The notes: generated by a model not told the origin, from the letters alone. Shown: positions 46,170 to 55,319, counted from the stretch's first letter. The stretch: DNA of 64,000 nucleotides from Chryseobacterium arthrosphaerae (GCF_001684965.1 NZ_MAYG01000001.1:310001-374000), one strand, 5' to 3'. A program made the numbers and translations.

Positions 46170-46946
46170 ATGGCAAAAACCAACGATATTTCAGTTGAAG
46201 AAAAATTAAGAGCTTTATACGATTTACAGATCATTGATTCAAGATTGGATGAAATCCGAAATACTAGAGGAGAATTGCCAATTGAAGTTGAAGATCTTGA
46301 AATCGAGATTGAAGGTCTTGAAAAAAGAGCTGAAAAATTTCATGCAGATATCAAAGATCAGGAAGATCAGATCAAAACGAAGCATGAAGTAATCAACCAT
46401 GCAAAAACTTTAATTGAGAAATACAAATCTCAGCAGGATAATGTAAGAAACAATAAAGAATTTGAAGCATTAGGAAAAGAAATTGAATTCCAGGATCTTG
46501 AAATTCAGCTTGCTGAAAAAAGAATTAAAGAATTCGGAGCTAAAATCGCTCACAAAAACGAAACTTTAAGTGAACTGAATGCTAAGATCAACGATCTGAA
46601 AAATCACCTGAAATTCAAGAAAGAAGAATTGGAAGGTTTGATTTCTGAAACTCAGAAAGAAGAAGAATATCTTCTGGAGCAGTCTAAAGAATTCGCCGGT
46701 AAAATTGATGAAAGATTATTGGCTTCTTACAACAGAATCAGAACAAACTCTATCAACGGTCTTGCCGTAGTAGGATTGGAAAGAGGAGCTCCGAAAGGAT
46801 CTTTCTTTACTATTCCGCCTCAAAAGCAAATGGAAATCGCTCAGAGAAAGAAAATCATTATTGATGAGCACTCTGGGAAAATCCTTGTTGATGACGAGTT
46901 GGTAATGGAAGAAAACGAAAAAATGAAGTCTGTAATTAAATTCTAA
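46170..46946 (+). CDS. C4-type zinc-ribbon family protein without cysteines
   Basis: A 258-residue protein whose first 190 residues form long alternating helices predicted to be a coiled coil. The C-terminus aligns with the C4 zinc-ribbon family but has lost all four cysteines: the usual CGGCF-NxIPPQ reads GSFFTIPPQ (210-218), and the usual CExCGRIL reads DEHSGKIL (232-239). No Cys occurs anywhere in the protein. It is directly coupled to the Nif3 gene, a pairing that I recall from other Bacteroidetes. The function of the family is unknown. Confidence 0.85.
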   Translation: MAKTNDISVEEKLRALYDLQIIDSRLDEIRNTRGELPIEVEDLEIEIEGLEKRAEKFHADIKDQEDQIKTKHEVINHAKTLIEKYKSQQDNVRNNKEFEALGKEIEFQDLEIQLAEKRIKEFGAKIAHKNETLSELNAKINDLKNHLKFKKEELEGLISETQKEEEYLLEQSKEFAGKIDERLLASYNRIRTNSINGLAVVGLERGAPKGSFFTIPPQKQMEIAQRKKIIIDEHSGKILVDDELVMEENEKMKSVIKF

Positions 46947-46965
46947 TTACTGATTTTTAAAATAT

Positions 46966-46997
46966 AAAAGCTGTCTCATATGAGACAGCTTTTTTTT
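46966..46997 (+). terminator. terminator after the Nif3 operon
   Basis: AAAAGCTGTCTCAT and ATGAGACAGCTTTT form a perfect 14-bp palindrome without a loop spacer and with an extended T run. Confidence 0.9.
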
Positions 46998-47104
46998 GTG
47001 GTGTCTTTGTCATTCCTCAGAATTTCAATGCCGCTTTTTGATTATAGTAAGGATTCCTGCGGAATGTCCTGTATTGAAAAACCTCACCGAAGAATAATCA
47101 ATAG

Positions 47105-47162
47105 AAACGGGCTTTAGCCCGTTTAACTAAAAAAAATAAATCTTCCTATTGGCTTTAGCCAA
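47105..47162. repeat. pair of GGCTTTAGCC palindromes (REP-like)
   Basis: AAACGGGC-TTTA-GCCCGTTT at 47105-47124 and TTGGC-TTTA-GCCAA at 47149-47162 are two short hairpins sharing the core GGCTTTAGCC, in the same orientation. They sit in a 256-bp gap between convergent genes and are not followed by T runs, so they are unlikely to be terminators. They resemble REP-type elements. Confidence 0.55.
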
Positions 47163-47165
47163 AAC

Positions 47166-47195
47166 ATAAAAAAACCGCTTCAAAATGAAACGGTT
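47166..47195 (-). terminator. terminator after the acyl-CoA ligase gene
   Basis: On the minus strand AACCGTTTCA and TGAAGCGGTT pair around a TTT loop (one wobble) and are followed by a T run. Confidence 0.75.
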
Positions 47196-47202
47196 GATAT
47201 TA

Positions 47203-48981
47203 TTATTCATGATGGTCATACATCTTGTTGTAAAGCGCTATAAACTTCTCTTTTACAGCTTTTCTCTTCAGTTTTAACGTTGGAGTAAGCAATCCGCTTT
47301 CAATGCTCCATACTTCAGGTGTAAGCTCAATCTTTTTGATTTTCTCCCAGTTGCCAAGGTGTTCATTGATCCCGTCAATCTCTTTTTCAATTCTCTGCTT
47401 CAATTCTGCACTCTTTGCAATTTCTTCCGGCGTAGAACCGATGTTCAGGTTATTCCTCATCGCCCAGCTTTTAGCAAATTCAAAATCAGGCTGTACCAGG
47501 GCACATGGCATTTTTTCACCGTCACCTACTACCATGATCTGCTCAATGAATTTTGAAGCTTTGGCTAAATTTTCAATGGTTTGAGGAGCAATATATTTTC
47601 CACCGGATGTTTTGAACATCTCTTTCTTACGGTCGGTGATCTGTAAAAATCCGTCGCTGTCGATATGGCCGATATCTCCGGTTTTAAAGAATCCATCTTC
47701 GGTAAACGCTTCTTTGGTCATTTCTTCGTTCTGGAAATACCCTTTGAATACGGATGGCCCTTTTACAGTAATTTCGCCGTCTTCCTGGATTTTTACCTTT
47801 AAATTATCCAGCGGAATTCCTACCGTACCCACTTTCATTTTTTCAAAGCTGTTTACTGAGATTACCGGTGAAGTTTCCGTTAAACCATATCCTTCAAGAA
47901 TAGGAATTCCGGCATTCTGAAATATTAAATTAAGCCTTGTAGACAATGCTGCAGACCCGGAAACCAGAGTTACGATCTCACCACCTAAACCTTCTCTCCA
48001 TTTAGAGAAAACCAATTTATCAGCAATGATTTCCTGAAGTCCTGAGGGTTTTGAAATAGTTTTCTTTTTGGAGATCAGGTTCAGTGCCCAGAAGAATATT
48101 TTTGATTTTAATCCTCCTGCAGAAGAACCTGTATTATAGATTTTATCGTATACCTTTTCTACCAGTCTGGGAACTACCGTCATATAGTGGGGCTTCACTT
48201 CTTTCACGTTTTCACCCATTTTTTCAATGCTTTCAGCAAAATAGAGAGAAAAACCGTTGTATTGGTAAAGGTAAAACAGCATTCTTTCAAAAATATGGCA
48301 GATAGGAAGGAAGCTTAATGCCCTTGCTTCTTTATAGTCCAGGCTTCTTTTCTTTGGAATTCTCGGAATGGAACCCAGAACGTTGGAAACAATATTATTA
48401 TGGGTAAGCATTACCCCTTTAGGTCTTCCCGTAGTTCCGGATGTATAAATAATAGTAGCCAGATCTTCCGTATTGATGGCATTGGAAAGGTCATCTACTT
48501 CAATCTGTGTGGATTCATCTTTTCCGAGATCCAGTATTTCTCTCCAGTTGGCAGCTCCGCTGATATTGTCAAAAGTAAAAATGCCCTGAAGGCTCGGAAT
48601 ATTGTGCTTTACTTTCATCACTTTATTCAAAAGCTCCTTATCAGACACAAAACAATACTGAATTTCGGCATTGTTGAAGATAAATTCATAATCTTCCGGA
48701 GAAATACTTGGATAAACCGGCACGGAAACCACCCCGATCTGAGACAGTCCAAAGTCCATAATAGCCCATTCTGTACGGGAATTAGTCGTAATCAGAGCAA
48801 TCTTATCCCCCGGTTTTATGCCCAGCTTCAGCAACCCTCTGGAAATCTTATTTCCCTCATTGATAAACTCCTGCGTAGAAGTTTTTTTCCATTCACCATG
48901 ATATTTGGTTACAAACATATCCGTTTTAGGATATTTCTCTAAAGCGTAGTGTGGAATATCGAATAATCTCTTGATCGTCAT
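47203..48981 (-). CDS. long-chain fatty acid-CoA ligase (AMP-binding)
   Basis: A 592-residue adenylate-forming ligase that activates long-chain fatty acids. The P-loop IIYTSGTTGRPKGV (about 178-191), the EGYGLTETSP motif (about 344-353) and the FKTGDIG adenylate loop (about 428-434) are conserved. The C-terminal domain carries the catalytic Lys in the usual position (TPTLKLKRKAV near the end). It is a single-gene unit close to an acyl-CoA dehydrogenase, suggesting fatty-acid catabolism. Its exact chain-length preference is unknown. Confidence 0.92.
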   Translation of the reverse strand: MTIKRLFDIPHYALEKYPKTDMFVTKYHGEWKKTSTQEFINEGNKISRGLLKLGIKPGDKIALITTNSRTEWAIMDFGLSQIGVVSVPVYPSISPEDYEFIFNNAEIQYCFVSDKELLNKVMKVKHNIPSLQGIFTFDNISGAANWREILDLGKDESTQIEVDDLSNAINTEDLATIIYTSGTTGRPKGVMLTHNNIVSNVLGSIPRIPKKRSLDYKEARALSFLPICHIFERMLFYLYQYNGFSLYFAESIEKMGENVKEVKPHYMTVVPRLVEKVYDKIYNTGSSAGGLKSKIFFWALNLISKKKTISKPSGLQEIIADKLVFSKWREGLGGEIVTLVSGSAALSTRLNLIFQNAGIPILEGYGLTETSPVISVNSFEKMKVGTVGIPLDNLKVKIQEDGEITVKGPSVFKGYFQNEEMTKEAFTEDGFFKTGDIGHIDSDGFLQITDRKKEMFKTSGGKYIAPQTIENLAKASKFIEQIMVVGDGEKMPCALVQPDFEFAKSWAMRNNLNIGSTPEEIAKSAELKQRIEKEIDGINEHLGNWEKIKKIELTPEVWSIESGLLTPTLKLKRKAVKEKFIALYNKMYDHHE

Positions 48982-49324
48982 GATTTTTTAAATAATTTAT
49001 AAAGAAATCTAAATATAAGCATTTTTTTTAATTGTAGACCTCTGATTGTAATAATTGGAAATTAGTTAAATGCTTACCATAACATCTTCTATCAAAAAGA
49101 AGGCCGTAAACAGGAATTGTGGAGTTATTGGAGACCGGATTGCCTGAGCTCCATACTATAAAATCTACAACTTACATCCCGCATCCCGCAATCTGCATCG
49201 AGAATCCCACAATCTTAATCTCATATCCCAAACCCCGTCAACATACCGTTTTTGTCGCTTCCAATTTAATTTTTTCAGATTTGCTTAAAAAGTGTAAATT
49301 TACGGCTATCTAATTATTTTTTTT
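48982..49324. other. gene-free region with degenerate CATCCCGCAATCTGC-type repeats
   Basis: From about 49165 to 49250 the words CATCCCGCA, AATCTGC and CACAATCTTAATCTC recur imperfectly, like the words at 8.7 kb. A 64-codon open frame at 49119-49313 runs through them and is judged non-coding. A TAAATTTA near 49297 may be the -7 of the acyl-CoA dehydrogenase gene. Confidence 0.4.
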
Positions 49325-50464
49325 ATGGACTTTAATTTATCGGAAGAACAGCTGATGATTCAGCAGGCGGCAAGAGACTTTGCACAAAACGAACTATTAC
49401 CTGAAGTGATTGAAAGAGACCGTGACCAGAAATTCCCTGTAGAGCAGGTGAAGAAAATGGGAGAAATGGGTCTTTTGGGAATGATGGTGGATCCAAAATA
49501 CGGCGGTGCAGGTATGGACAGTGTTTCTTACGTACTGGCTATGGAGGAAATTGCAAAAGTGGATGCTTCTGCAGCTGTTGTAATGTCTGTAAACAACTCA
49601 TTGGTTTGTGCCGGTCTTGAAAAATTTGCTTCTGAAGAGCAAAAAGTAAAATATCTTACACCGCTTGCAAGCGGACAGGTAATCGGAGCTTTTGCATTAT
49701 CTGAGCCGGAAGCTGGTTCTGATGCAACTTCTCAGAAAACAACTGCTGAAGATAAAGGAGATTACTACCTTTTGAATGGTATTAAAAACTGGATCACAAA
49801 CGGTGGTACAGCTACTTATTATATCGTAATCGCTCAGACTGATCCTGAGAAAAAACACAAAGGGATCAACGCTTTCATCGTAGAAAGAGGATGGGAAGGT
49901 TTTGAAATCGGACCGAAAGAAGACAAACTGGGAATCAGAGGAAGTGATACACACTCTTTGATCTTCAACAACGTAAAAGTGCCAAAAGAAAACAGAATCG
50001 GTGAAGACGGATTCGGGTTCAACTTTGCGATGGCTGTATTGAACGGAGGAAGAATCGGGATCGCTTCCCAGGCTTTAGGAATTGCTTCAGGAGCTTACGA
50101 ACTGGCATTGAAATATGCGAAAACAAGAAAAGCTTTCAAAACAGAAATCATCAACCACCAGGCAATTGCCTTCAAACTGGCTGATATGGCAACTCAGATC
50201 ACTGCTGCAAGAATGCTTTGCTTTAAGGCTGCATGTGAAAAAGATGCCGGAAAAGATATCTCTGAAAGCGGAGCTATGGCAAAATTATATGCTTCTCAGG
50301 TAGCAATGGATACTACCATTGAAGCTGTACAGATCCACGGTGGATACGGATATGTGAAAGAATACCACGTAGAAAGATTAATGAGAGATGCAAAAATCAC
50401 TCAGATTTACGAAGGAACCTCTGAAATCCAGAAAATCGTGATCTCCAGAAGTATCGCAAAATAA
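49325..50464 (+). CDS. acyl-CoA dehydrogenase
   Basis: A 379-residue FAD-dependent enzyme that introduces the alpha-beta double bond in acyl-CoA. The flavin-binding FALSEPEAGSDA (about 121-132) and the C-terminal QIYEGTSEIQKIVISRSI (about 360-377) are family signatures; the Glu in the latter is the usual catalytic base position for short-chain enzymes. It probably serves short- or branched-chain acyl-CoA oxidation and passes electrons to ETF. A small membrane-anchored protein follows 21 nt later. Confidence 0.93.
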   Translation: MDFNLSEEQLMIQQAARDFAQNELLPEVIERDRDQKFPVEQVKKMGEMGLLGMMVDPKYGGAGMDSVSYVLAMEEIAKVDASAAVVMSVNNSLVCAGLEKFASEEQKVKYLTPLASGQVIGAFALSEPEAGSDATSQKTTAEDKGDYYLLNGIKNWITNGGTATYYIVIAQTDPEKKHKGINAFIVERGWEGFEIGPKEDKLGIRGSDTHSLIFNNVKVPKENRIGEDGFGFNFAMAVLNGGRIGIASQALGIASGAYELALKYAKTRKAFKTEIINHQAIAFKLADMATQITAARMLCFKAACEKDAGKDISESGAMAKLYASQVAMDTTIEAVQIHGGYGYVKEYHVERLMRDAKITQIYEGTSEIQKIVISRSIAK

Positions 50465-50485
50465 ACATTTTAAAACACACTGCTT

Positions 50486-50851
50486 ATGAAAAAATCTTTG
50501 TGGATCACCCTTGGTGTCGTACTGCTATTGTTAGGAGTATTTGTATGGTATAAATATTACTTCGTCTTTGGCGAAGGAGTGAAATCCGGATACCTGAATT
50601 ATGCCATGAAAAAAGGCTATATCTTCAAAACGTATGAAGGTAAACTGATTCAGGAAGGTTTTGGAAAAGGAAAGACAGGAGGGCTTACAAGCTACGAGTT
50701 TGAGTTTTCTGTAGATGACCCGGAGGTTTTCAAACAACTGGAAACCAATAGTGGTAAAACCTTTGATCTCCATTACAAAGAATACAATGGTGCTCTTCCC
50801 TGGAGAGGAAACACAAAGTTTGTAGTAGACAAAGTAGTGAATATGAAATAA
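50486..50851 (+). CDS. small membrane-anchored hypothetical protein
   Basis: A 121-residue protein with one N-terminal membrane helix (about 5-24) and a beta-rich outside domain (KGYIFKTYEGKLIQEGFGKG). It lies 21 nt after the acyl-CoA dehydrogenase and may be cotranscribed, then is followed by a terminator. I recall close homologues in related bacteria, some with an unreliable dehydrogenase annotation; nothing in this sequence supports that. Confidence 0.7.
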   Translation: MKKSLWITLGVVLLLLGVFVWYKYYFVFGEGVKSGYLNYAMKKGYIFKTYEGKLIQEGFGKGKTGGLTSYEFEFSVDDPEVFKQLETNSGKTFDLHYKEYNGALPWRGNTKFVVDKVVNMK

Positions 50852-50855
50852 AACA

Positions 50856-50886
50856 AATAAGGCTCTCAGTTGAGGGCCTTATTTTT
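50856..50886 (+). terminator. terminator after the acyl-CoA dehydrogenase unit
   Basis: AATAAGGCTCTCA and TTGAGGGCCTTATT form a long stem with one wobble, followed by a T run. Confidence 0.8.
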
Positions 50887-51074
50887 ACACCAAATCACAA
50901 AATATTAATATATGAAATAATAATTTCCGGGTTTATGTCGAACTTCGTATAATAACGGGAATTCTTTGTCTGATAAAATTAATAAAAGAATTGATTATAA
51001 ATGCTAAAAAGCATTAAAAAAAAATTAAAAAAATCCATCCCGGAGGATGAACTTTGTAAATCTATGGTTGATCT

Positions 51075-51989
51075 TTAATCAGGAATGTTTTTGTTTCTTT
51101 TTTTATAAAAATAATATCCAATCCCTCCGATCAGGAATAATGGCCATAACGGAAGAATAAAAAGGAAAACGGATGTGATAACGTCCCAGCCCGATTCAAT
51201 GGCGGCCAGTGATTTTCCTCCGAAAGTTTCAGGATTTTTTTCAGCCCCTGCCTTATCAAGGATACTTACATTGATACTGCAGATCGTATTGTCTGCATAC
51301 TGACGCCCGGAAACCTGGATATCTCTGGTTTCAATATCCCCGATATTACTGTTTAAAGCTTCCATCAGACCATCGAAATGCTGGATGGGTACCTTGATGT
51401 CCAGACTGTACATTTTCTGATCTTCTTCACGGCGGTTGGCAGATTCTACATACGAAAGGTTTTCACTTTTAATATAACCGTTATTTCTGATAGCTTCTTC
51501 CCGGATTATCTCCTTTACCGTTTCAGCATTATCCGCCTTTACAGAAATATAGCCGGATTTTACCATTTTATCCTTCAGTTCATAGCTGTCTTTGTCAGGC
51601 TTATCCCTGTAAACGATCTTGGTTTCCTTCATTACTTTTGGAGCCGGAACATTCACCACGATCTTTTCTGTTTTTTTTGCTGCTGAATCTTTTTTCTCAA
51701 TTTTAGATTCCAGTTTTGCAGAAGCGATCTTATCAGACAGGGAATCTACGATTTTTGAGGTATTTTCTATTTTTTCCTGAATATCATTTTTGGTGTTTTC
51801 AAAATCTTTTATTTTGATGCTGGCTGAGTCAAGAGCCAGGTCTGCTGTTTTACCTGCGTGATCTATAGCATCGGTGGCTACTGTAGAAGCACTGTCTATA
51901 GATCGGGATACTTCTTCAAACTTAGAAGTTCCCTTCTGACACATGATAAATGTACTTGATATAGCAACCAGTAATACGAACTTTTTCAT
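51075..51989 (-). CDS. DUF4349 lipoprotein
   Basis: A 304-residue protein with a lipobox-type signal peptide (MKKFVLLVAISSTFIMC, Cys17). Residues about 25-95 are an alpha-helical, Lys/Asp/Ser-rich region with repeated DSAS/DSLSDK motifs. The core (about 135-255) matches DUF4349: KSGYISVKADNAETVKEII, then VPIQHFDGLMEAL, then TRDIQVSGRQY. A C-terminal membrane segment (about 275-295) and a basic tail follow. DUF4349 proteins often accompany envelope stress or anti-sigma systems; none is visible here. Confidence 0.85.
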   Translation of the reverse strand: MKKFVLLVAISSTFIMCQKGTSKFEEVSRSIDSASTVATDAIDHAGKTADLALDSASIKIKDFENTKNDIQEKIENTSKIVDSLSDKIASAKLESKIEKKDSAAKKTEKIVVNVPAPKVMKETKIVYRDKPDKDSYELKDKMVKSGYISVKADNAETVKEIIREEAIRNNGYIKSENLSYVESANRREEDQKMYSLDIKVPIQHFDGLMEALNSNIGDIETRDIQVSGRQYADNTICSINVSILDKAGAEKNPETFGGKSLAAIESGWDVITSVFLFILPLWPLFLIGGIGYYFYKKRNKNIPD

Positions 51990-52207
51990 AATGTTAATTT
52001 TTTGATGAAGTAAAATTAGAGAGGAAGTTCTTGTAAAGATTGTAAATAGAATGTATTGTGCTGGTAAAATGGTAACTGATGTATTTTCAGTGTTTTGTAT
52101 TTGTTTTACAAAAGATTTACAAAGGTTTCTTTATTTTTTGGATGTTAAAATAATATAGGTTTATATCATATTACAAAGCTTCTATCGTGTTGAATTTCTG
52201 ATTTTGG

Positions 52208-52832
52208 TTCAATCATAAGAAAATCAAAGATTTTCAAAACTTCTGTGTACTTCTTATGTGGTACAGTTGTCAACTTCCTTAGGTGAACTAAAGTGTTTAA
52301 AAACTTTTGTGCCTTTTGTGGTTAACAATATTTTTAAACCATTAAGAAAAATGAAGGTTTTAAGATAAGTTAAGGTGAAAAATCAAAGATTTTTTGAGCT
52401 GTAACTCATAAAGCGAAGCTCCTTCTTAATATTCTTATCTTCTTAAATTTCCTTAATATTTCAATCATAAGAAAATCAAAGATTTTCAAAACTTCTGTGT
52501 ACTTCTTATGCGGTACAGTTGTCAACTTCCTTACGTGAACTAAAGTGTTTAAAAACTTTTGTGCCTTTTGTGGTTAAAAACATTTTAAACCATTAAGAAG
52601 AATGAAGGTTTTAAGATAAGTTAAGGTGAAAAATCAAAGATTTTTTAAGCTGTAACTCATAAAGCGAAGCTCCTTCTTACTATTCTTATCTTCTTAAATC
52701 TCCTTACTATTTCAATCATAAGAAAATCAAAGATTTTCAAAACTTTTGTGTACTTCTTATGCGGTACAGTTGTCAACTTACTTAGGTGGACTAAAGTGTT
52801 TAAAAACTTTTATGGTTAAAACATATTTAGGT
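52208..52832. repeat. non-coding tandem array, about 2.5 units of 252 bp
   Basis: The unit starts TTCAATCATAAG at 52208, 52460 and 52711, giving spacings of 252 and 251 bp; the third copy is truncated near 52832. Copies are about 95 percent identical by eye. Each unit has GAAAATC-AAA-GATTTTC and AAAAATC-AAA-GATTTTT hairpins, a CATAAGAA...TTCTTATG pair of arms, a GAGCT...AGCTC hairpin, and imperfect arms of TTAAG/CTTAA words. The repeated phrase CTTTTGTGCCTTTTGTGG occurs in units 1 and 2, and a deletion removes it from unit 3. I see no open reading frame. Confidence 0.8.
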
Positions 52833-52835
52833 CAA

Positions 52836-52867
52836 TAAAAAAATCCACAGAAAAACTTCTGTGGATT
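52836..52867 (-). terminator. terminator after prfC
   Basis: AATCCACAGAA and TTCTGTGGATT pair perfectly (11 bp) around a short loop. On the minus strand a seven-T run follows. Confidence 0.85.
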
Positions 52868-52893
52868 ATATGTTTCAGCGATTTCGCCTGGTA

Positions 52894-54489
52894 TTAATTT
52901 TCTCTGAACTCACTGATGAAGTGCAGTTTCACATTCGGGAATTTCTCCTGGGTCATATGAATGGTAAACGAAGAGTCTGCTAAAAATACCAGTTGATTGT
53001 ACTTATCTCTGGCAAGGAATCTTTGTTTTAATCTGGCAAATTCTTTGAACTCTTCCGATTTTTCATCAGCCTCCACCCAACAGGCTTTGTGCATTGAAAG
53101 AGGCTCATAAGTACATTTTGCCCCGTATTCGTGTTCTAGACGATATTGGATAACCTCGTACTGAAGGGCTCCTACAGTTCCGATGATCTTTCTTCCGTTC
53201 ATTTCCAGGGTAAACAGCTGTGCAACTCCTTCATCCATCAGCTGATCAATACCTTTGGCCAATTGCTTAGCCTTAAGCGGATCATTATTATTGATATAAC
53301 GGAAATGCTCAGGAGAGAAGCTTGGAATCCCTTTGAAGCTAAGCTTTTCACCCCCGGTCAGCGTATCACCGATTCTGAAGCTTCCGGTATCATGAAGACC
53401 AACGATATCTCCTGGGAAACTTTCTTCCACCACTTCTTTTTTATCGGCAAAGAAAGCGTTAGGAGAGGAGAACTTCATCTTTTTACCTTCTCTTACCAAC
53501 AGGTAATTTTCATTTCTTTTGAAAGTTCCGGAAACAATTTTTACGAAAGCAAGCCTGTCTCTGTGTTTCGGATCCATGTTCGCATGGATCTTGAATACAA
53601 ACCCGGTAAATGTGCTTTCTTCGGGTTTTACCAAACGGGTATCACTTTCTTTGGGCTGTGGCATCGGAGCAATATCGATGAAAGCATCCAATAATTCACG
53701 AACTCCGAAGTTGTTCAACGCTGAGCCGAAGAAAACCGGCTGCAAGTCACCTTTCATATAATCTTCACGATTAAATTCAGGGTAAACGGATTGAATCAGA
53801 TCAAGCTCTTCTCTTAAAGTAGCGGCAGCTTTTTCCCCGATAACCTCGTCTATTGAAGGGTCATTAATATCATCAAATTTAATGGAGTCTCCAACTTTCT
53901 GTTTTTTCTCTTCCAGGAACAGCTGGATATTGTTTTCCCAGATATTATAAATTCCCTGGAAGTCGCTTCCCATACCAATAGGTAAAGAAAGAGGACAAAC
54001 CGTTAAGCCTAATTTCTGTTCCACTTCATCCAAAAGATCGAAGGCATCTTTACCCTCACGGTCAAGCTTATTGATGAATACCAGCATCGGAATGTTTCTC
54101 ATTCTGCACACCTGAACCAGTTTTTCAGTCTGTTCCTCAACCCCTTTTGCCACGTCAATCACTACAATTACTGAATCTACAGCTGTTAATGTTCTGTAGG
54201 TATCTTCTGCAAAGTCTTTGTGACCGGGGGTATCAAGAATGTTGATCTTGTGGTCTCTATATTCAAAAGCCAATACGGAAGTTGCTACGGAGATTCCTCT
54301 CTGTCTTTCAATTTCCATAAAGTCGGAGGTTGCTCCTTTTTTTATTTTGTTGGATTTTACCGCACCGGCTTCCTGAATGGCTCCCCCGAAAAGAAGTAAC
54401 TTTTCAGTAAGAGTAGTTTTTCCGGCATCCGGGTGGGAAATGATCCCGAAGGTCTTTCTTTTTTGTATTTCTTTGATTAAGTCTGACAT
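52894..54489 (-). CDS. prfC: peptide chain release factor 3
   Basis: A 531-residue translational GTPase that removes RF1/RF2 after termination. The G1 motif HPDAGKTTLTEK (about 19-30), G3 DTPGHKDFAEDTYRTL (about 86-101) and G4 NKLDREGKD (about 139-147) are conserved. Domains II and III complete the RF3 fold. It appears to be a single-gene unit. RF3 is non-essential in bacteria, so its presence beside RF2 on the same chromosome is ordinary. Confidence 0.95.
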   Translation of the reverse strand: MSDLIKEIQKRKTFGIISHPDAGKTTLTEKLLLFGGAIQEAGAVKSNKIKKGATSDFMEIERQRGISVATSVLAFEYRDHKINILDTPGHKDFAEDTYRTLTAVDSVIVVIDVAKGVEEQTEKLVQVCRMRNIPMLVFINKLDREGKDAFDLLDEVEQKLGLTVCPLSLPIGMGSDFQGIYNIWENNIQLFLEEKKQKVGDSIKFDDINDPSIDEVIGEKAAATLREELDLIQSVYPEFNREDYMKGDLQPVFFGSALNNFGVRELLDAFIDIAPMPQPKESDTRLVKPEESTFTGFVFKIHANMDPKHRDRLAFVKIVSGTFKRNENYLLVREGKKMKFSSPNAFFADKKEVVEESFPGDIVGLHDTGSFRIGDTLTGGEKLSFKGIPSFSPEHFRYINNNDPLKAKQLAKGIDQLMDEGVAQLFTLEMNGRKIIGTVGALQYEVIQYRLEHEYGAKCTYEPLSMHKACWVEADEKSEEFKEFARLKQRFLARDKYNQLVFLADSSFTIHMTQEKFPNVKLHFISEFREN

Positions 54490-54611
54490 ATCGTATTTTG
54501 AAGTTGCAAAAATCGTGATTTTTTACGAGGTTTTCAAATTTAAATTACGGCAATGATGTCACGGTCGCAGACTGAAGGGTAAGAGTGGTGGAGAATGGTA
54601 TTTATTTTTGC

Positions 54612-55319
54612 TTAAACTAAAGTTTTTATAATGACTATGAAAGCATAGATCACTCCCAAAACAACAAGCAGAAAAAAGGTAGCCATAATATATTCAAATG
54701 CACCCCATTTACCGGCAGGCGGATCTTCGGTGGTGAGACTGTAATGTTCAATGGTCTGCCGGTCTATTGCAAGGTCGGGACGAAAGTGCTGCACCCCTTT
54801 CAGAAAATGACGGTACAGATCATATGTATTGCTGAGAATGACATATTCAAAACTGAAGTCTATGGTTTTCAATATCATTTCGCCTGTTTTATCCCGCAGG
54901 AAGACCTTCAACGTTATTTTGCCGTACTTTACAGTCTGGGTATTGTGCAGATAAATATCAGCTGATGAGCTTCTGGAATGCTGCAGCTCACTGTATAATA
55001 CGGTATCCACAATTTGATTCCGGCTGTTGTAAAAAGTAGCCCCTTTTTCGTCGAGAGTGACTTTCCTTATTTTTTGCTTTCTCCGGTACGTCAACGATGT
55101 GATCAGTGCTGTACAGCAGGATATCAGAAGAATCTGTGCAATCACAAGAATAATAAATAGACCGGTATCGTCTTTCCAGTGTCTGAAAATATAGTCGAAG
55201 ACTGAGCCGATGACGAAAAGAATCAAAATGATACTCAGCCATATTATTCCTGTAATAAAGTAGGTAAAAGGTTTATTGATCGTAGATTCTAAAGTCCGGA
55301 ATTTTTCTGTCATCACCAT
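54612..55319 (-). CDS. hypothetical membrane protein, first of a tandem paralogous pair
   Basis: A 235-residue protein with two membrane segments near the N-terminus (about 22-47 and 58-80), a cytosolic beta-rich domain and a C-terminal membrane segment (about 208-230). It shares the segments FYNSRNQIVDTVLY and HFLKGVQHFRPDLAIDR with the next protein (FYNAKNEMTDQILY and HFLHGISVFRPDLTIDP). The pair is separated by only 6 nt. No family or function is recognised. Confidence 0.75.
   Translation of the reverse strand: MVMTEKFRTLESTINKPFTYFITGIIWLSIILILFVIGSVFDYIFRHWKDDTGLFIILVIAQILLISCCTALITSLTYRRKQKIRKVTLDEKGATFYNSRNQIVDTVLYSELQHSRSSSADIYLHNTQTVKYGKITLKVFLRDKTGEMILKTIDFSFEYVILSNTYDLYRHFLKGVQHFRPDLAIDRQTIEHYSLTTEDPPAGKWGAFEYIMATFFLLVVLGVIYAFIVIIKTLV

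Noticed and set aside
49119..49313. A 64-codon open frame before the acyl-CoA dehydrogenase
   Set aside because: It runs through degenerate word repeats and has no homology or good start context.
52208..52832. CRISPR array
   Set aside because: The unit is about 252 bp with no spacers and no cas genes are nearby.
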